A stretch of 64,000 bases of DNA, taken from positions 305,598 to 369,597 of the forward strand of contig NZ_JAKZFD010000005.1 of NCBI RefSeq assembly GCF_022549225.1. The letters are read 5' to 3'. This stretch comes from Pelomonas sp. CA6. Its GTDB lineage: Bacteria; Pseudomonadota; Gammaproteobacteria; Burkholderiales; Burkholderiaceae_C. Position numbers and translations under genes: made by a program. This document shows, one piece after another, positions 33,917 to 43,320 of the stretch. The notes beneath the pieces are model-generated. The model did no database searches. It was not told the DNA's origin and saw nothing but the letters and a program-made list of their open reading frames with translations. Within the stretch, counting starts at the first letter, position 1. Each line of letters begins with the position of its first letter.

Positions 33917-35487
33917 GCGCGGTGCGCGTGTATGTGCCGCGCGACTCCGCGGCGGTGGCCGTCGGCGCCGACGAGGTGGCCGCGGCACTGAGCCGCGAAT
34001 GCGCGGCGCGCGGCCTCGCGCTGGAACTGGTGCGCAACGGCTCGCGCGGGATGCACTGGCTGGAGCCACTGGTCGAGGTGCAGACGGCCGCGGGTCGCCT
34101 GGCCTACGGTCCGGTGCAGGCCGCGGACGTGCCGGCGCTGCTCGATGCCGGGCTGCTGCGGGGCGGGGCGCATGCGCTGGCCCTGGGGCCCACCGACGCG
34201 ATCCCCTATCTGGCGCACCAGGAGCGGCTGTGCTTCGCGCGCATGGGCGTGACCGACCCGCTGTCGCTGCAGGACTACGAAGCGCACGGTGGCTGGGCCG
34301 GCCTGCGCCGCGCCATCGCGCTGGCCCCCGAGGCCGTGGTGCAGGAGGTGCTGGACTCCGGGCTGCGCGGGCGCGGCGGCGCGGCCTTCCCGGCCGGCAT
34401 CAAGTGGCGCACCGTGGCCCAGGCGGCGTCGGACACGAAGTACGTGGTCTGCAATGCCGATGAGGGCGATTCGGGTACCTTCTCCGACCGCATGACGCTG
34501 GAGGGCGATCCCTTCATGCTGATCGAAGGCATGGTGATCGCGGGCCTGGCGGTGGGCGCGCAGCAGGGCTATGTCTACATCCGCGCCGAGTATCCGCTGG
34601 CCATCGCGGTGTTCGACGAGGCGCTGCGGCGCGCCGAGGCCGCCGGCTTCCTGGGCGACGATGTGCTCGGCTCCGGGCGCCGCTTCCAGCTGCAATGGCG
34701 CAAGGCGGCGGGCGCCTACGTCTGCGGCGAAGAAACCGCGATGCTGGAAAGCCTGGAGGGACGCCGCGGCGTGGTGCGCGCCAAGCCGCCGCTGCCGGCG
34801 CTGCAGGGGCTGTTCGGCCAGCCCACGCTGATCCACAACGTGATCAGCCTGGCCAGCGTGCCGCTGATCCTGGCCCGGGGCGCCGCGTACTACCGCGACT
34901 ATGGCGTCGGCCGCTCGCATGGCAGCCTGCCCTTCCAGCTGGCCGGCAACGTCCGCCATGGCGGCCTGGTGGAGAAGGCCTTCGGCCTCACGCTGCGCGA
35001 GCTGATCTTCGACTTCGGCGGCGGCACGCGCAGCGGGCGTCCGGTCAAGGCTGTGCAGGTGGGCGGCCCGCTGGGCGCCTACATCCCCGAATCGCAATGG
35101 GATGTGCCGCTGGACTATGAGGCCTATGCGGCGATGGGCGCGGTGATCGGCCATGGCGGCATCGTGGTGCACGACGACAGCGCCGACATGGCGCGCCTGG
35201 CGCGCTACGCGATGGAGTTCTGCCAGATCGAGAGCTGCGGCAAGTGCACGCCCTGCCGCATCGGCAGCACGCGCGGCGTGGAGGTGCTGGACCGCGTGAT
35301 CGCGGGCCAGAACCGCCCGGCGCAGCTCACGCTGCTGCGCGATCTCTGCGACACCATGGTGCATGGCAGCCTCTGCGCGATGGGCAGCATGACGCCCTAT
35401 CCGGTGCTGTCGGCCCTGAACCACTACCCCGAGGACTTCGGTCTGCCGGCCAACGCTCCCGCGGCGCGGGACACCGACCGGGCCTGA
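33913..35487 (+). CDS. fdsB: NAD-dependent formate dehydrogenase beta subunit (NuoF-like)
   Basis: A 524-residue flavoprotein homologous to NuoF, carrying FMN, a [4Fe-4S] cluster and the NAD site. A thioredoxin-like N-terminal domain (to about 120) precedes SGLRGRGGAAFPAGIKW and CNADEGDSGTF (FMN/NAD binding), GAYVCGEETAMLESLEG, and the cluster motif ESCGKCTPCRIGSTRG with the fourth cysteine in DTMVHGSLCAMG. It reduces NAD+ with electrons from formate. The ATG at 33913 overlaps the fdsG stop; an AGGCG lies just upstream. Confidence 0.95.
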   Translation: MSAVRVYVPRDSAAVAVGADEVAAALSRECAARGLALELVRNGSRGMHWLEPLVEVQTAAGRLAYGPVQAADVPALLDAGLLRGGAHALALGPTDAIPYLAHQERLCFARMGVTDPLSLQDYEAHGGWAGLRRAIALAPEAVVQEVLDSGLRGRGGAAFPAGIKWRTVAQAASDTKYVVCNADEGDSGTFSDRMTLEGDPFMLIEGMVIAGLAVGAQQGYVYIRAEYPLAIAVFDEALRRAEAAGFLGDDVLGSGRRFQLQWRKAAGAYVCGEETAMLESLEGRRGVVRAKPPLPALQGLFGQPTLIHNVISLASVPLILARGAAYYRDYGVGRSHGSLPFQLAGNVRHGGLVEKAFGLTLRELIFDFGGGTRSGRPVKAVQVGGPLGAYIPESQWDVPLDYEAYAAMGAVIGHGGIVVHDDSADMARLARYAMEFCQIESCGKCTPCRIGSTRGVEVLDRVIAGQNRPAQLTLLRDLCDTMVHGSLCAMGSMTPYPVLSALNHYPEDFGLPANAPAARDTDRA

Positions 35488-35511
35488 ACCCCAGATCGCC
35501 AAGGACTGGCC

Positions 35512-38445
35512 ATGCTGCAACACCTGAAGCAAGACATCGACCACGGCACGCCGGCCTCCAGCGCCAGCGAGACCGTGACCCTGAGCATCGACGGCGCCCG
35601 CGTCGAGGTGCCGCGCGGCACCTCGCTGATGCGCGCCGCCGTGCAGGCGGGCGTCCACGTGCCCAAGCTCTGTGCCACCGACAGCCTGGAGCCCTTCGGC
35701 TCCTGCCGGCTGTGCCTGGTGGAGATCGAGGGCCGTCGGGGCTTCCCGGCCTCGTGCACCACGCCGGCCGAGGCCGGCATGGTGGTGCGCACGCAAAGCC
35801 CCAAGCTGCAGCAGCTGCGCAAGGGCGTGATGGAGCTGTACATCAGCGACCACCCGCTGGACTGCCTGACCTGCAGCGCCAACGGCGACTGCGAGCTGCA
35901 GGACATGGCCGGCGTCACCGGGCTGCGCGAGGTGCGCTATGGCGTCGGCGGCGCGGTGGTCGACGGCGTGGCCGGCGCCCACCATTGCGACGCGCCCAAG
36001 GACGAGTCCAATCCCTACTTCACGTACGACCCCAGCAAGTGCATCGTCTGCAACCGCTGCGTGCGTGCCTGCGAGGAGACCCAGGGAACCTTCGCGCTGA
36101 CCATCTCCGGCCGCGGCTTCGACAGCCGCGTTTCGCCGGGGCAGGACCAGCCCTTCATGGACAGCGAATGCGTCAGCTGCGGCGCCTGCGTGCAGGCCTG
36201 CCCGACCGCGACGCTGCAGGAAAAGAGCGTGATCGAGCTGGGCCAGGCCGAGCACAGCGTGATCACCACCTGTGCCTATTGCGGCGTCGGCTGCGGCTTC
36301 AAGGCCGAGATGAAGGGCAACACCGTCGTCCGCATGACGCCCTGGAAGGACGGCAAGGCCAACGAGGGCCACGCCTGCGTGAAGGGCCGCTTCGCCTGGG
36401 GCTATGCCACGCACAAGGACCGCATCACCCGGCCCATGATCCGCGCCAGCATCCACGAGCCCTGGCGCGAGGTGAGCTGGGACGAGGCGATCACCTATGC
36501 GGCCGAGCGGTTCAAGAGCATCCAGGCCCGCCATGGCAAGGACTCGGTGGGTGGCATCACCTCCAGCCGCTGCACCAACGAAGAAACCTACCTGGTGCAG
36601 AAGCTGGTGCGCGCCGCCTTCGGCACCAACAACGTCGATACCTGCGCACGCGTCTGCCACTCGCCCACCGGCTATGGCCTGGGCCAGACCTTTGGCACCT
36701 CGGCCGGCACGCAGACCTTCAAGAGCGTGGCCCAGGCCGACGTGATCGTGGTCATCGGCGCGAACCCGACCGACGCCCATCCGGTCTTCGCGTCGCGCAT
36801 GAAGAGGCGGCTGCGCCAGGGCGCGCGCCTGGTGGTGATCGACCCGCGCCGCACCGAGCTGGTCAGCTCGCCGCACATCCGTGCGGACCATCACCTGGCG
36901 TTGCGGCCCGGCACCAACGTGGCCGTCATCACCGCGCTGGCCCATGTGGTCGTCACCGAGGGGCTGGTCAACGAGGCCTATGTCGCCGAGCGCTGCGACC
37001 CGAAGAGCTTCGCGGCCTGGCGCGAGTTCGTCGCCCGCCCGGAGAACTCGCCCGAGGCCTTCGAGGCCGTCACCGGCGTGCCCGCCGCCGAGCTGCGCGC
37101 CGCGGCGCGGCTGTATGCGCAGGGGCCCAACTCGGCCATCTACTACGGCCTGGGCGTCACCGAGCATGCGCAGGGCTCGACCATGGTGATGGGCATCGCC
37201 AACCTGGCCATGGCCTGCGGCATGGTGGGCCGCGAGGGCGTGGGCGTGAATCCGCTGCGCGGGCAGAACAACGTCCAGGGCAGCTGCGACATGGGCAGCT
37301 TCCCGCATGAACTGCCGGGCTACCGCCACATTTCCGACACCACGGTGCGCAGCCAATTCGAGGCCGTCTGGGGCGTGACGCTGGACCCCGAGCCCGGTCT
37401 GCGCATTCCGAACATGTTCGACGCCGCGTTGGCGGGCAGCTTCAAGGGCCTGTACTGCCAGGGCGAGGACATCGCGCAGAGCGATCCCAACACCCGGCAT
37501 GTGGAGGCCGCGCTGTCGGCGATGGAGTGCATCGTGGTGCAGGACATCTTCCTCAACGAGACCGCCAAGTTCGCCCATGTGCTGCTGCCCGGCTCCAGCT
37601 TCCTCGAGAAGGACGGCACCTTCACCAATGCCGAGCGGCGCATCTCGCGCGTGCGCCAGGTCATGCCGCCGCTCGCGGGGTTGGCCGACTGGGAGGTGAC
37701 GCAGCGGCTGGCCAATGCGCTGGGCTATCCGATGCACTACGCGCATCCCGAGCAGATCATGCAAGAGATCGCGTTGCTCACGCCCAGCTTCCGTGGCGTC
37801 AGCTACGAGAAAATCGAGCGCCTGGGCAGCGTGCAATGGCCCTGCAATGACGAGACCGACGAGGCCGGCACGGCCATCATGCACCGCGAGCGCTTCGTGC
37901 GCGGCAAGGGTCGCTTCTTCAACACCCAGTATGTGCCCAGCGACGAGAAGGTCACGCCGCGCTATCCGCTGCTGCTCACCACGGGGCGCATCCTGAGCCA
38001 GTACAACGTCGGCGCGCAGACCCGGCGTACCGCCAACAGCCAGTGGCACGAGGAAGACCGCCTGGACATCCATCCGCATGACGCGCAGGAGCGCGGCATA
38101 CGCGATGGCGACTGGGTGGGCATCAGCAGCCGCGCCGGCCAGACCGTGATGCGGGCCTGCGTCACCGAGCGCATGCAGCCGGGCGTGGTCTGGACCACCT
38201 TCCACTTCCCCGAATCGGGCGCCAACGTGATCACCACCGACAGCTCGGACTGGGCCACCAACTGCCCCGAGTACAAGGTCACCGCGGTGCAGGTGGCCCG
38301 CGTGATGCAGCCGGCGCAGGCGGGCGAGGGCGGGCTGCCGGCGCGGGGGCTTTCGGACTGGCAGCGCGAATTCGAGGCCTTCGACCGCGAGCAGCAGGCG
38401 CTGCTGGCTAAGGCCCGCGGCACGACCACGGTGGCGGGGCGGTGA
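35512..38445 (+). CDS. fdsA: NAD-dependent formate dehydrogenase alpha (catalytic, Mo) subunit
   Basis: A 977-residue molybdenum enzyme oxidising formate to CO2. The NuoG-like N terminus holds [2Fe-2S] (CATDSLEPFGSCRLC), a His-ligated/4Cys region (HPLDCLTCSANGDCELQ) and two [4Fe-4S] motifs (CIVCNRCVRAC, CVSCGACVQAC). The FdhA-like part starts at CAYCGVGC. The Mo ligand is C382 in ARVCHSP, a cysteine codon (TGC) and not a selenocysteine TGA, followed by the conserved His. The C-terminal molydopterin-dinucleotide domain is complete. It starts 24 bases after fdsB and its stop overlaps fdhD. Confidence 0.96.
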   Translation: MLQHLKQDIDHGTPASSASETVTLSIDGARVEVPRGTSLMRAAVQAGVHVPKLCATDSLEPFGSCRLCLVEIEGRRGFPASCTTPAEAGMVVRTQSPKLQQLRKGVMELYISDHPLDCLTCSANGDCELQDMAGVTGLREVRYGVGGAVVDGVAGAHHCDAPKDESNPYFTYDPSKCIVCNRCVRACEETQGTFALTISGRGFDSRVSPGQDQPFMDSECVSCGACVQACPTATLQEKSVIELGQAEHSVITTCAYCGVGCGFKAEMKGNTVVRMTPWKDGKANEGHACVKGRFAWGYATHKDRITRPMIRASIHEPWREVSWDEAITYAAERFKSIQARHGKDSVGGITSSRCTNEETYLVQKLVRAAFGTNNVDTCARVCHSPTGYGLGQTFGTSAGTQTFKSVAQADVIVVIGANPTDAHPVFASRMKRRLRQGARLVVIDPRRTELVSSPHIRADHHLALRPGTNVAVITALAHVVVTEGLVNEAYVAERCDPKSFAAWREFVARPENSPEAFEAVTGVPAAELRAAARLYAQGPNSAIYYGLGVTEHAQGSTMVMGIANLAMACGMVGREGVGVNPLRGQNNVQGSCDMGSFPHELPGYRHISDTTVRSQFEAVWGVTLDPEPGLRIPNMFDAALAGSFKGLYCQGEDIAQSDPNTRHVEAALSAMECIVVQDIFLNETAKFAHVLLPGSSFLEKDGTFTNAERRISRVRQVMPPLAGLADWEVTQRLANALGYPMHYAHPEQIMQEIALLTPSFRGVSYEKIERLGSVQWPCNDETDEAGTAIMHRERFVRGKGRFFNTQYVPSDEKVTPRYPLLLTTGRILSQYNVGAQTRRTANSQWHEEDRLDIHPHDAQERGIRDGDWVGISSRAGQTVMRACVTERMQPGVVWTTFHFPESGANVITTDSSDWATNCPEYKVTAVQVARVMQPAQAGEGGLPARGLSDWQREFEAFDREQQALLAKARGTTTVAGR

Positions 38446-39275
38446 AGCCGGAAATGCCCCCGCCCCCCGAGGGCGTGTGCGCCGCGCAGGTGCAGGTCCT
38501 GCGCGGCGGGCAGGCGCGCGGGGCTCAGGACTGGCTGGCCGAAGAGCGGCCGGTGGCCCTCGTGTTCAACGGCATTTCGCATGCGGTGATGCTGGCCTCG
38601 CCCTGCGATCTGGAGGATTTCGCGCTGGGCTTCGCGCTCAGCGAAGGGCTGCTCGCGCAGGCCGACGAACTGTATGGCATCGAACAGCGCGAGACCGAAG
38701 GCGGCATCGAGCTGCTGCTGCAGGTGTCGTCCGCCTGCGAATGGCGGCTGCGCGAGCGCCGGCGCAGCCTGGCCGGCCGCACCGGCTGCGGGCTGTGTGG
38801 CAGCGAAAGCCTGGCCCAGCTGACGCAGATGCGCGAGACGCTGGCGCCGCTGCCCGCGGTGAACGTGCCGGCGGAGGCGCTGGGGCGGGCGCAGCAGGCC
38901 CTGCGGTCCTGGCAGACGCTCCAGCGCCTGACCGGCGCCACCCATGCTGCCGCCTGGTGCGGCTTGCAGGGCGAGGTGCGCCTGGTGCGCGAGGACATCG
39001 GCCGGCACAATGCGCTGGACAAACTGCTGGGCGCGATGCGGCGTGCCGGCGTCGCGACCGGCGATGGCTTCGTCTGCATCACCAGCCGGGCCAGTTTCGA
39101 GATGGTGCAGAAGAGTGCGCGGCTGGGCGTCGCGGTGCTGGCCGCGGTGTCGGCGCCCACCGCGCTGGCCGTGGACACCGCGCGCGCCTGCGGCCAGCTG
39201 CTGGCCGGCTTCGTGCGTGGCGACGGCGCCGCGCCCGATCTGGTCGTGTACACCCATGCCGAACGCCTGCGGTGA
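38442..39275 (+). CDS. fdhD: FdhD sulfurtransferase (FdsC), formate dehydrogenase maturation
   Basis: A 277-residue FdhD-family protein that carries sulfur from a cysteine desulfurase to the Mo cofactor of formate dehydrogenase. The essential cysteine loop GCGLCG is at about residue 112-117; VFNGISHAVMLASPCDLEDFALGFALSEG and REDIGRHNALDKLLG are the conserved blocks. It begins at GTG 38442 inside the fdsA stop (GTGA overlap); an ATG four codons later is possible. The overlap indicates translational coupling to its client. Confidence 0.93.
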   Translation: MKPEMPPPPEGVCAAQVQVLRGGQARGAQDWLAEERPVALVFNGISHAVMLASPCDLEDFALGFALSEGLLAQADELYGIEQRETEGGIELLLQVSSACEWRLRERRRSLAGRTGCGLCGSESLAQLTQMRETLAPLPAVNVPAEALGRAQQALRSWQTLQRLTGATHAAAWCGLQGEVRLVREDIGRHNALDKLLGAMRRAGVATGDGFVCITSRASFEMVQKSARLGVAVLAAVSAPTALAVDTARACGQLLAGFVRGDGAAPDLVVYTHAERLR

Positions 39276-39358
39276 AGCCGTCATCCCGGGCCGGTCCTGG
39301 CCGTCCGGAGCGGCCGCGCCGCCGGGCCGGAAATTCATGCGGCATCGCTGCCGCCAAC

Positions 39359-39613
39359 ATGGAATCGCTCACTGAGATGGACAACGACAACCTGGTCCGC
39401 ATGGCCAACCGCATTGCCGACTTCTTCCAGACCATGCCCGACCACACGGAGGCGGTCCAGGGCGTCGCCGAGCACCTGCGCAAGTTCTGGGAGCCGCGCA
39501 TGCGGCGCGCGCTGCTGAGCCACATCGACGCGGCCGGCACGGGGGGCGACGGGGGTGGCGTGCATCCGCTGGTGCGGGAGGCCGTGTCCGCCTATCGCAC
39601 CGAACTTGCCTGA
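39359..39613 (+). CDS. fdsD: Formate dehydrogenase delta subunit
   Basis: An 84-residue small protein with the FdsD signature NLVRMANRIADFF followed by LRKFWEPRMRR. It is a structural or accessory subunit of NAD-linked formate dehydrogenase needed for full activity. The start is at 39359 or, equally well, the ATG at 39377 (MDNDNLVRM); neither has a strong ribosome binding site. The gap of 83 bases from fdhD is the largest in the operon. It closes the fds cluster; an unrelated lipid-transport operon starts 126 bases later. Confidence 0.9.
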   Translation: MESLTEMDNDNLVRMANRIADFFQTMPDHTEAVQGVAEHLRKFWEPRMRRALLSHIDAAGTGGDGGGVHPLVREAVSAYRTELA

Positions 39614-39739
39614 ATCCTGGCCCCGGGGGCGAATCGCGCCGCTGCGCGACCTTCTTCGTGAGCGCCATCACCTCCGTCTGAGGTGTGGCACACGGTATGC
39701 TGGCCTGCACAGGATGCAGCACAGGAGTGGTCAGTCGCC

Positions 39740-40849
39740 ATGGGTGAGCGAGCGATGCCGGGCATACAGGCAGGCGGCGAGGCCGGCGAGGTCGCCGTGC
39801 TGGTCGGCGACTGGACCCTGTTGGGCCTGGGCGGCCGCTTCGACGAGCTTGCCGCGGAAGCGTCGGCCTTGCATGCGCATGCCACGGACTGGGACCTGAG
39901 CGGCATCCAGGCGCTGGACCATGCCGGCGCGCTGCTGCTGTGGCGCGCCTGGGGGCGGCAGCTGCCGCCCGGCCTGCGCTGTGCGCCCGAGCACCGGGCA
40001 CTGCTGTCCAAGCTGCACGCGCCGCCCTGTCCGCAGCCGCCGCGCGGCCGCGCCCTGTTGGGCATGCTGCACCAGGGGCGTTTGCTCTTGGGCTTTGCCC
40101 GCCATCTGCTGGACGCGCTGACGCTGCTGGGGCAGCTGGGCCTGGACCTGCTCACCGTGCTGCGCCGCCCGCGGCTGATGCCCTGGCGCGAGATCTCCGC
40201 CCATGTCTATCGCGGCGGCGCGCAGGCCATGGGCATCACGGCGCTGGTGGGTTTTCTGGTCGGCATCACGCTGTCTTACCTCAGCGCGCGACAGCTGCAG
40301 AACTATGGCGCCGACATCTACGTGGTCAACATCCTGGGCATCAGCGTCTGGCGCGAGCTGGGGCCCTTGCTGGCCGCCATCCTGGTGGCTGGACGCAGCG
40401 GTTCGGCGATGACGGCGCAACTGGGCGTGATGCGGGTCACGCAAGAGCTGGACGCGCTGTCGGTGATGGGCATCTCGCACACCATTCGGCTGGTCTGGCC
40501 CAAGGTGCTGGCCTTGGGCGTGGCCATGCCGCTGGTGGTGGTCTGGACCAGCTCGCTGATCCTGCTCGGCGGCATGGTTGCCGCGCGCGCCACGCTGGGG
40601 CTGGACTATGTGCAGTTCATTCGCGGGCTGCCGGCCGCGGTGCCGGTGGCCAACCTGTGGCTGGGGCTGGGCAAGTCCGTGGTGTTTGGGCTGCTGATCG
40701 CCTTCGTCGCCTGCTACTTCGGGCTGCGCATCAAGCCCAACAGCGAGAGCCTGGCCGCGGGCACGACGGAATCGGTGGTCAGCGCGATCACGGTGGTGAT
40801 CATCGTCGACGCCATCTTCGCGGTGATCTTCTCGGGGGTGGGGCTGTGA
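39740..40849 (+). CDS. MlaE-family phospholipid ABC permease with N-terminal STAS-like domain
   Basis: A 369-residue inner-membrane permease. Residues 1 to about 110 look like a STAS (MlaB-like) domain: VAVLVGDWTLLGLGGRF, then WDLSGIQALDHAGALLLWRAWG. From about 165 on there is the MlaE core with the GMTALVGFLVGITLSYLSARQLQ-like opening, ELGPLLAAILVAGRSGSAMTAQLGVMRVTQELDALSVMGI and several membrane helices, ending IVVDAIF. An AGGAG at 39723-39727 precedes the ATG. It would form a transporter with the three following genes, moving phospholipids between membranes. A separate MlaB gene is absent, as expected if the STAS part is fused. Confidence 0.88.
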   Translation: MGERAMPGIQAGGEAGEVAVLVGDWTLLGLGGRFDELAAEASALHAHATDWDLSGIQALDHAGALLLWRAWGRQLPPGLRCAPEHRALLSKLHAPPCPQPPRGRALLGMLHQGRLLLGFARHLLDALTLLGQLGLDLLTVLRRPRLMPWREISAHVYRGGAQAMGITALVGFLVGITLSYLSARQLQNYGADIYVVNILGISVWRELGPLLAAILVAGRSGSAMTAQLGVMRVTQELDALSVMGISHTIRLVWPKVLALGVAMPLVVVWTSSLILLGGMVAARATLGLDYVQFIRGLPAAVPVANLWLGLGKSVVFGLLIAFVACYFGLRIKPNSESLAAGTTESVVSAITVVIIVDAIFAVIFSGVGL

Positions 40850-40874
40850 GGCCGCGTGACGCGAGGGGCCGGCG

Positions 40875-41735
40875 ATGAACGTCGTGGAGCTGGACCACAT
40901 CAGCACGCAGCTGCCCGGCGGCAAGCTGATCCACCAGGACATCAGCCTGCAGATCCAGTCCGGCGAGGTGCTGGCCATCATCGGCGGCTCGGGCAGCGGC
41001 AAGACCACGCTGCTGCGCCTGATGCTGGGCCTGCAATCGCCGTCGCAGGGTGAGGTGAGGGTGCTGGGCCAGGTGCTGGGCCGCTGCGACGGTCTGGCGA
41101 TGGAGGCCTTGCGCCAGCGCTGGGGCGTGCTGTTCCAGCAGGGGGCGCTGTTCTCGGCGCTCAACGTGTTCGACAACGTCGCACTGCCGCTGCGCGAGCT
41201 CAAGACCGTGCCCGAGCCGCTGATCGGCGAGCTGGTGATGCACAAGCTGCAGCAGGTCGGCCTGGCCCCGGACGACGCGCTGAAGCTGCCCGCCGAGCTG
41301 TCGGGCGGCATGATCAAGCGCGTCGCGCTGGCGCGGGCGCTGATCCTGGATCCCCAGCTGCTGTTCCTGGACGAGCCCACCGCCGGCCTGGACCCGGCCA
41401 GCAGCAAGAAATTCGTCCAGCTGATCGAGGGACTGCGCCGTGAGATGGCGCTGACCGTGGTGATGGTCACGCACGATGTGGACACGCTGTTCGCGCTGGC
41501 GGACCGCATCGCCGTGCTGGCCGACCAGCGCCTGGTGACGGTGGCGCCCTTGCAGGAGGTGCTGGTCCATCCCCATCCCTTCATCCAGCATTTCTTCCTC
41601 GGCCATGGAGGGGGGGATGGCGCGCAGGAGATCCAGGCGTTGCGCCATCGCCTGCTCCAGGATGCCGCAGAGCTTGCGGACATAGGCATGCCGACATCCG
41701 CGGCGCAAACGGCGCCGGTTCAAGGAGAGCATTGA
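40875..41735 (+). CDS. MlaF-family ABC transporter ATP-binding protein
   Basis: A 286-residue ATPase with Walker A GGSGSGKTT (about 37-45), the signature LSGGM (in AELSGGMIKRVALARAL), Walker B LLFLDEPTAGLD and the H-loop VTHD. LSGGM rather than LSGGQ is typical of the MlaF branch. A C-terminal extension of about 35 residues (ALRHRLLQDAAELADIGM) may contact a regulator. It starts 25 bases after the permease and its stop overlaps the next start by one base. Confidence 0.92.
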   Translation: MNVVELDHISTQLPGGKLIHQDISLQIQSGEVLAIIGGSGSGKTTLLRLMLGLQSPSQGEVRVLGQVLGRCDGLAMEALRQRWGVLFQQGALFSALNVFDNVALPLRELKTVPEPLIGELVMHKLQQVGLAPDDALKLPAELSGGMIKRVALARALILDPQLLFLDEPTAGLDPASSKKFVQLIEGLRREMALTVVMVTHDVDTLFALADRIAVLADQRLVTVAPLQEVLVHPHPFIQHFFLGHGGGDGAQEIQALRHRLLQDAAELADIGMPTSAAQTAPVQGEH

Positions 41736-42694
41736 TGGAAAACAAGGCCCATGCCCTGGCCGCGGGGCTGTTCATCGCGCTGCTGGGCGCGGCCATGCTG
41801 GCGGTGATTGCCTGGTTCCAGGACAGCACGACCGGCCGGGTGGACTACTGGGTGATCTCCGGCCAGGGGGTGCCCGGACTCAACCTCAAGGCGGCGGTCA
41901 AGCTGCAGGGCGTGCCCATTGGCAAGGTGGAGGCCATCCAGTTCGACCCCGACCAACCTCGCCGCATCCGCGTCCGCATCTCGGTGGACAGCAGCGCTCC
42001 CATCACGACGGCGACGCAGGCCCGCCTGGGCTACCAGGGCATCACCGGCCTGTCCTTTATCGACCTCAGTGACAAGTCCGACAACGCCAAACGCGCGGAG
42101 CCGGGCAGCGAGATCGTGTTGCTGCCGTCGACACTGGACAAGTTGAGCCAGAGCGGCCCGCGCCTGCTCGCCGCCACGCAGGAGGCCATGCAGCGCGCCA
42201 GCACCCTGCTCGGCGAGGACAACCAGCGCCAGATGATGGATAGCGTGAACCGGCTGGGCGAAGCCGCCGGCGAGGTGGCGGCGCTGGCCCGCGAGCTGCG
42301 GCCGTTTGCGCAACGGCTGCCGGCGCTGGCGGACCAGGGTCAGGTCTTGCTGCGCGAGGCCGGCAGCAGCCTGAAGAAGGTGGACGCCGTCAGCGAGGAG
42401 GGGCTGGCGCTGGGCCGCGAGCTGCGCCAGCGCGCCGAGGCGCTGGACCGGGTGGGCGCAGCCGCGGCGCAGTTGCAACAGACCAGCCGCAATCTGGAGC
42501 AGGCGCTGGTGGGGTTGGACCGGCCGCCGCGCACGCAGCCGCTGGTGGACGACTTGGCGCGCGCCGCGCGCGCGCTGGAGCAGGCGGCGCAGGGGCTGGC
42601 CGATCGTCCGCAAGGCCTGATCTTCGGGCCGCGCGGCGCGCCGCCCGGCCCAGGCGAGTCCGGGTTCGATGCCCGCAGGGAGCCGACACGATGA
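41735..42694 (+). CDS. MCE/MlaD-family lipid-binding protein
   Basis: A 319-residue periplasmic protein anchored by one N-terminal helix (ALAAGLFIALLGAAMLAVIAWF). One MCE domain follows at about 35-115 (DYWVISGQGVPGLNLKAAVKLQGVPIGKVEAI, TATQARLGYQGITGLSFIDL), and then a long helical region (120-280) that could form a tunnel or needle as in PqiB/YebT-type proteins. The AAGGAG ribosome binding site sits inside the end of the ATPase gene. It would bind and pass phospholipid to the permease. Confidence 0.9.
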   Translation: MENKAHALAAGLFIALLGAAMLAVIAWFQDSTTGRVDYWVISGQGVPGLNLKAAVKLQGVPIGKVEAIQFDPDQPRRIRVRISVDSSAPITTATQARLGYQGITGLSFIDLSDKSDNAKRAEPGSEIVLLPSTLDKLSQSGPRLLAATQEAMQRASTLLGEDNQRQMMDSVNRLGEAAGEVAALARELRPFAQRLPALADQGQVLLREAGSSLKKVDAVSEEGLALGRELRQRAEALDRVGAAAAQLQQTSRNLEQALVGLDRPPRTQPLVDDLARAARALEQAAQGLADRPQGLIFGPRGAPPGPGESGFDARREPTR

Positions 42695-43296
42695 AACCGA
42701 CGATGCATCCTCCGTTCCCGCCGCCCGGCCTCCGCACCGCCCGGCGCGGCCTCGCGCTCGGCCTGGTGGCGCTGCCGCTGTCCAGCCTGCTGGGGGCCTG
42801 CGCGGTGGGCGGGCCGCCGCTGCCGCCCCTGCGCCAGTACGAGCTGGGGCCGCTGCCCGCGGTGGCCACCCAGCCACAGGCGGGTGGCGTGGTGCTGGCC
42901 TCCTTGCAGGGACCCAGCTGGCTGTCCGGCCCCGAGATGGCCTACACGCTGGGTAGCGAGCGCCAGCGCCAGTTCTATCGCGATGCCCGCTGGGTGGCGC
43001 CGCCCGGCGAGCTGCTGGCGGAGCGGCTGCGCCAGCGGGTGGCGCGCAGTCCCGCCGGACCCCGGCTGCTGCTGCGCCTGCACCTGGAGGAATGCCTGCA
43101 GGTCTTCGCGACCCCAACGCGCAGCGAGTTGCTGCTGCGTCTGCGCGCCGAAGCGGGCGACGGCCGCGTGCGCGCCTTCGAGCGCCGTGTCCCGACGCCC
43201 AGCGCCGATGCGGCCGGAGGCGCCGCGGCGCTGACGCAGGCGGTGGACGGGGTGCTGGACGAGTTGCTGGTCTGGGCCGTCCCGGGCAACACCTGA
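42691..43296 (+). CDS. ABC-type transport auxiliary lipoprotein (PqiC-like)
   Basis: A 201-residue predicted lipoprotein. The signal peptide has a twin-arginine-like RRG start but an ordinary lipobox LLGAC (Cys37). The mature part has YELGPLP and ARWVAPPGELLAERLRQRV blocks and the C-terminal QAVDGVLDELLVWA helix of the PqiC/LptE-like auxiliary family, usually the outer-membrane partner of MCE systems. The start overlaps the MCE gene stop by 4 bases. It completes the four-gene transport operon. Confidence 0.83.
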   Translation: MKPTMHPPFPPPGLRTARRGLALGLVALPLSSLLGACAVGGPPLPPLRQYELGPLPAVATQPQAGGVVLASLQGPSWLSGPEMAYTLGSERQRQFYRDARWVAPPGELLAERLRQRVARSPAGPRLLLRLHLEECLQVFATPTRSELLLRLRAEAGDGRVRAFERRVPTPSADAAGGAAALTQAVDGVLDELLVWAVPGNT

Positions 43297-43320
43297 CACC
43301 GGACGCCGGGCCGCCCCGAT

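Noticed and set aside
33640..38205. A 1521-codon open frame on the minus strand
   Set aside because: It is antisense to fdsB and fdsA, has shadow-type composition (Ala/Arg/His/Gln-rich, no domain) and arises from the GC-rich third positions of the real genes. The same holds for the other long antisense frames in the window, e.g. opposite polA, tctA and the flavoprotein.
35512..38445. Selenocysteine in the formate dehydrogenase
   Set aside because: The active-site codon at 36655-36657 is TGC (Cys382), with no in-frame TGA and no need for a SECIS element.
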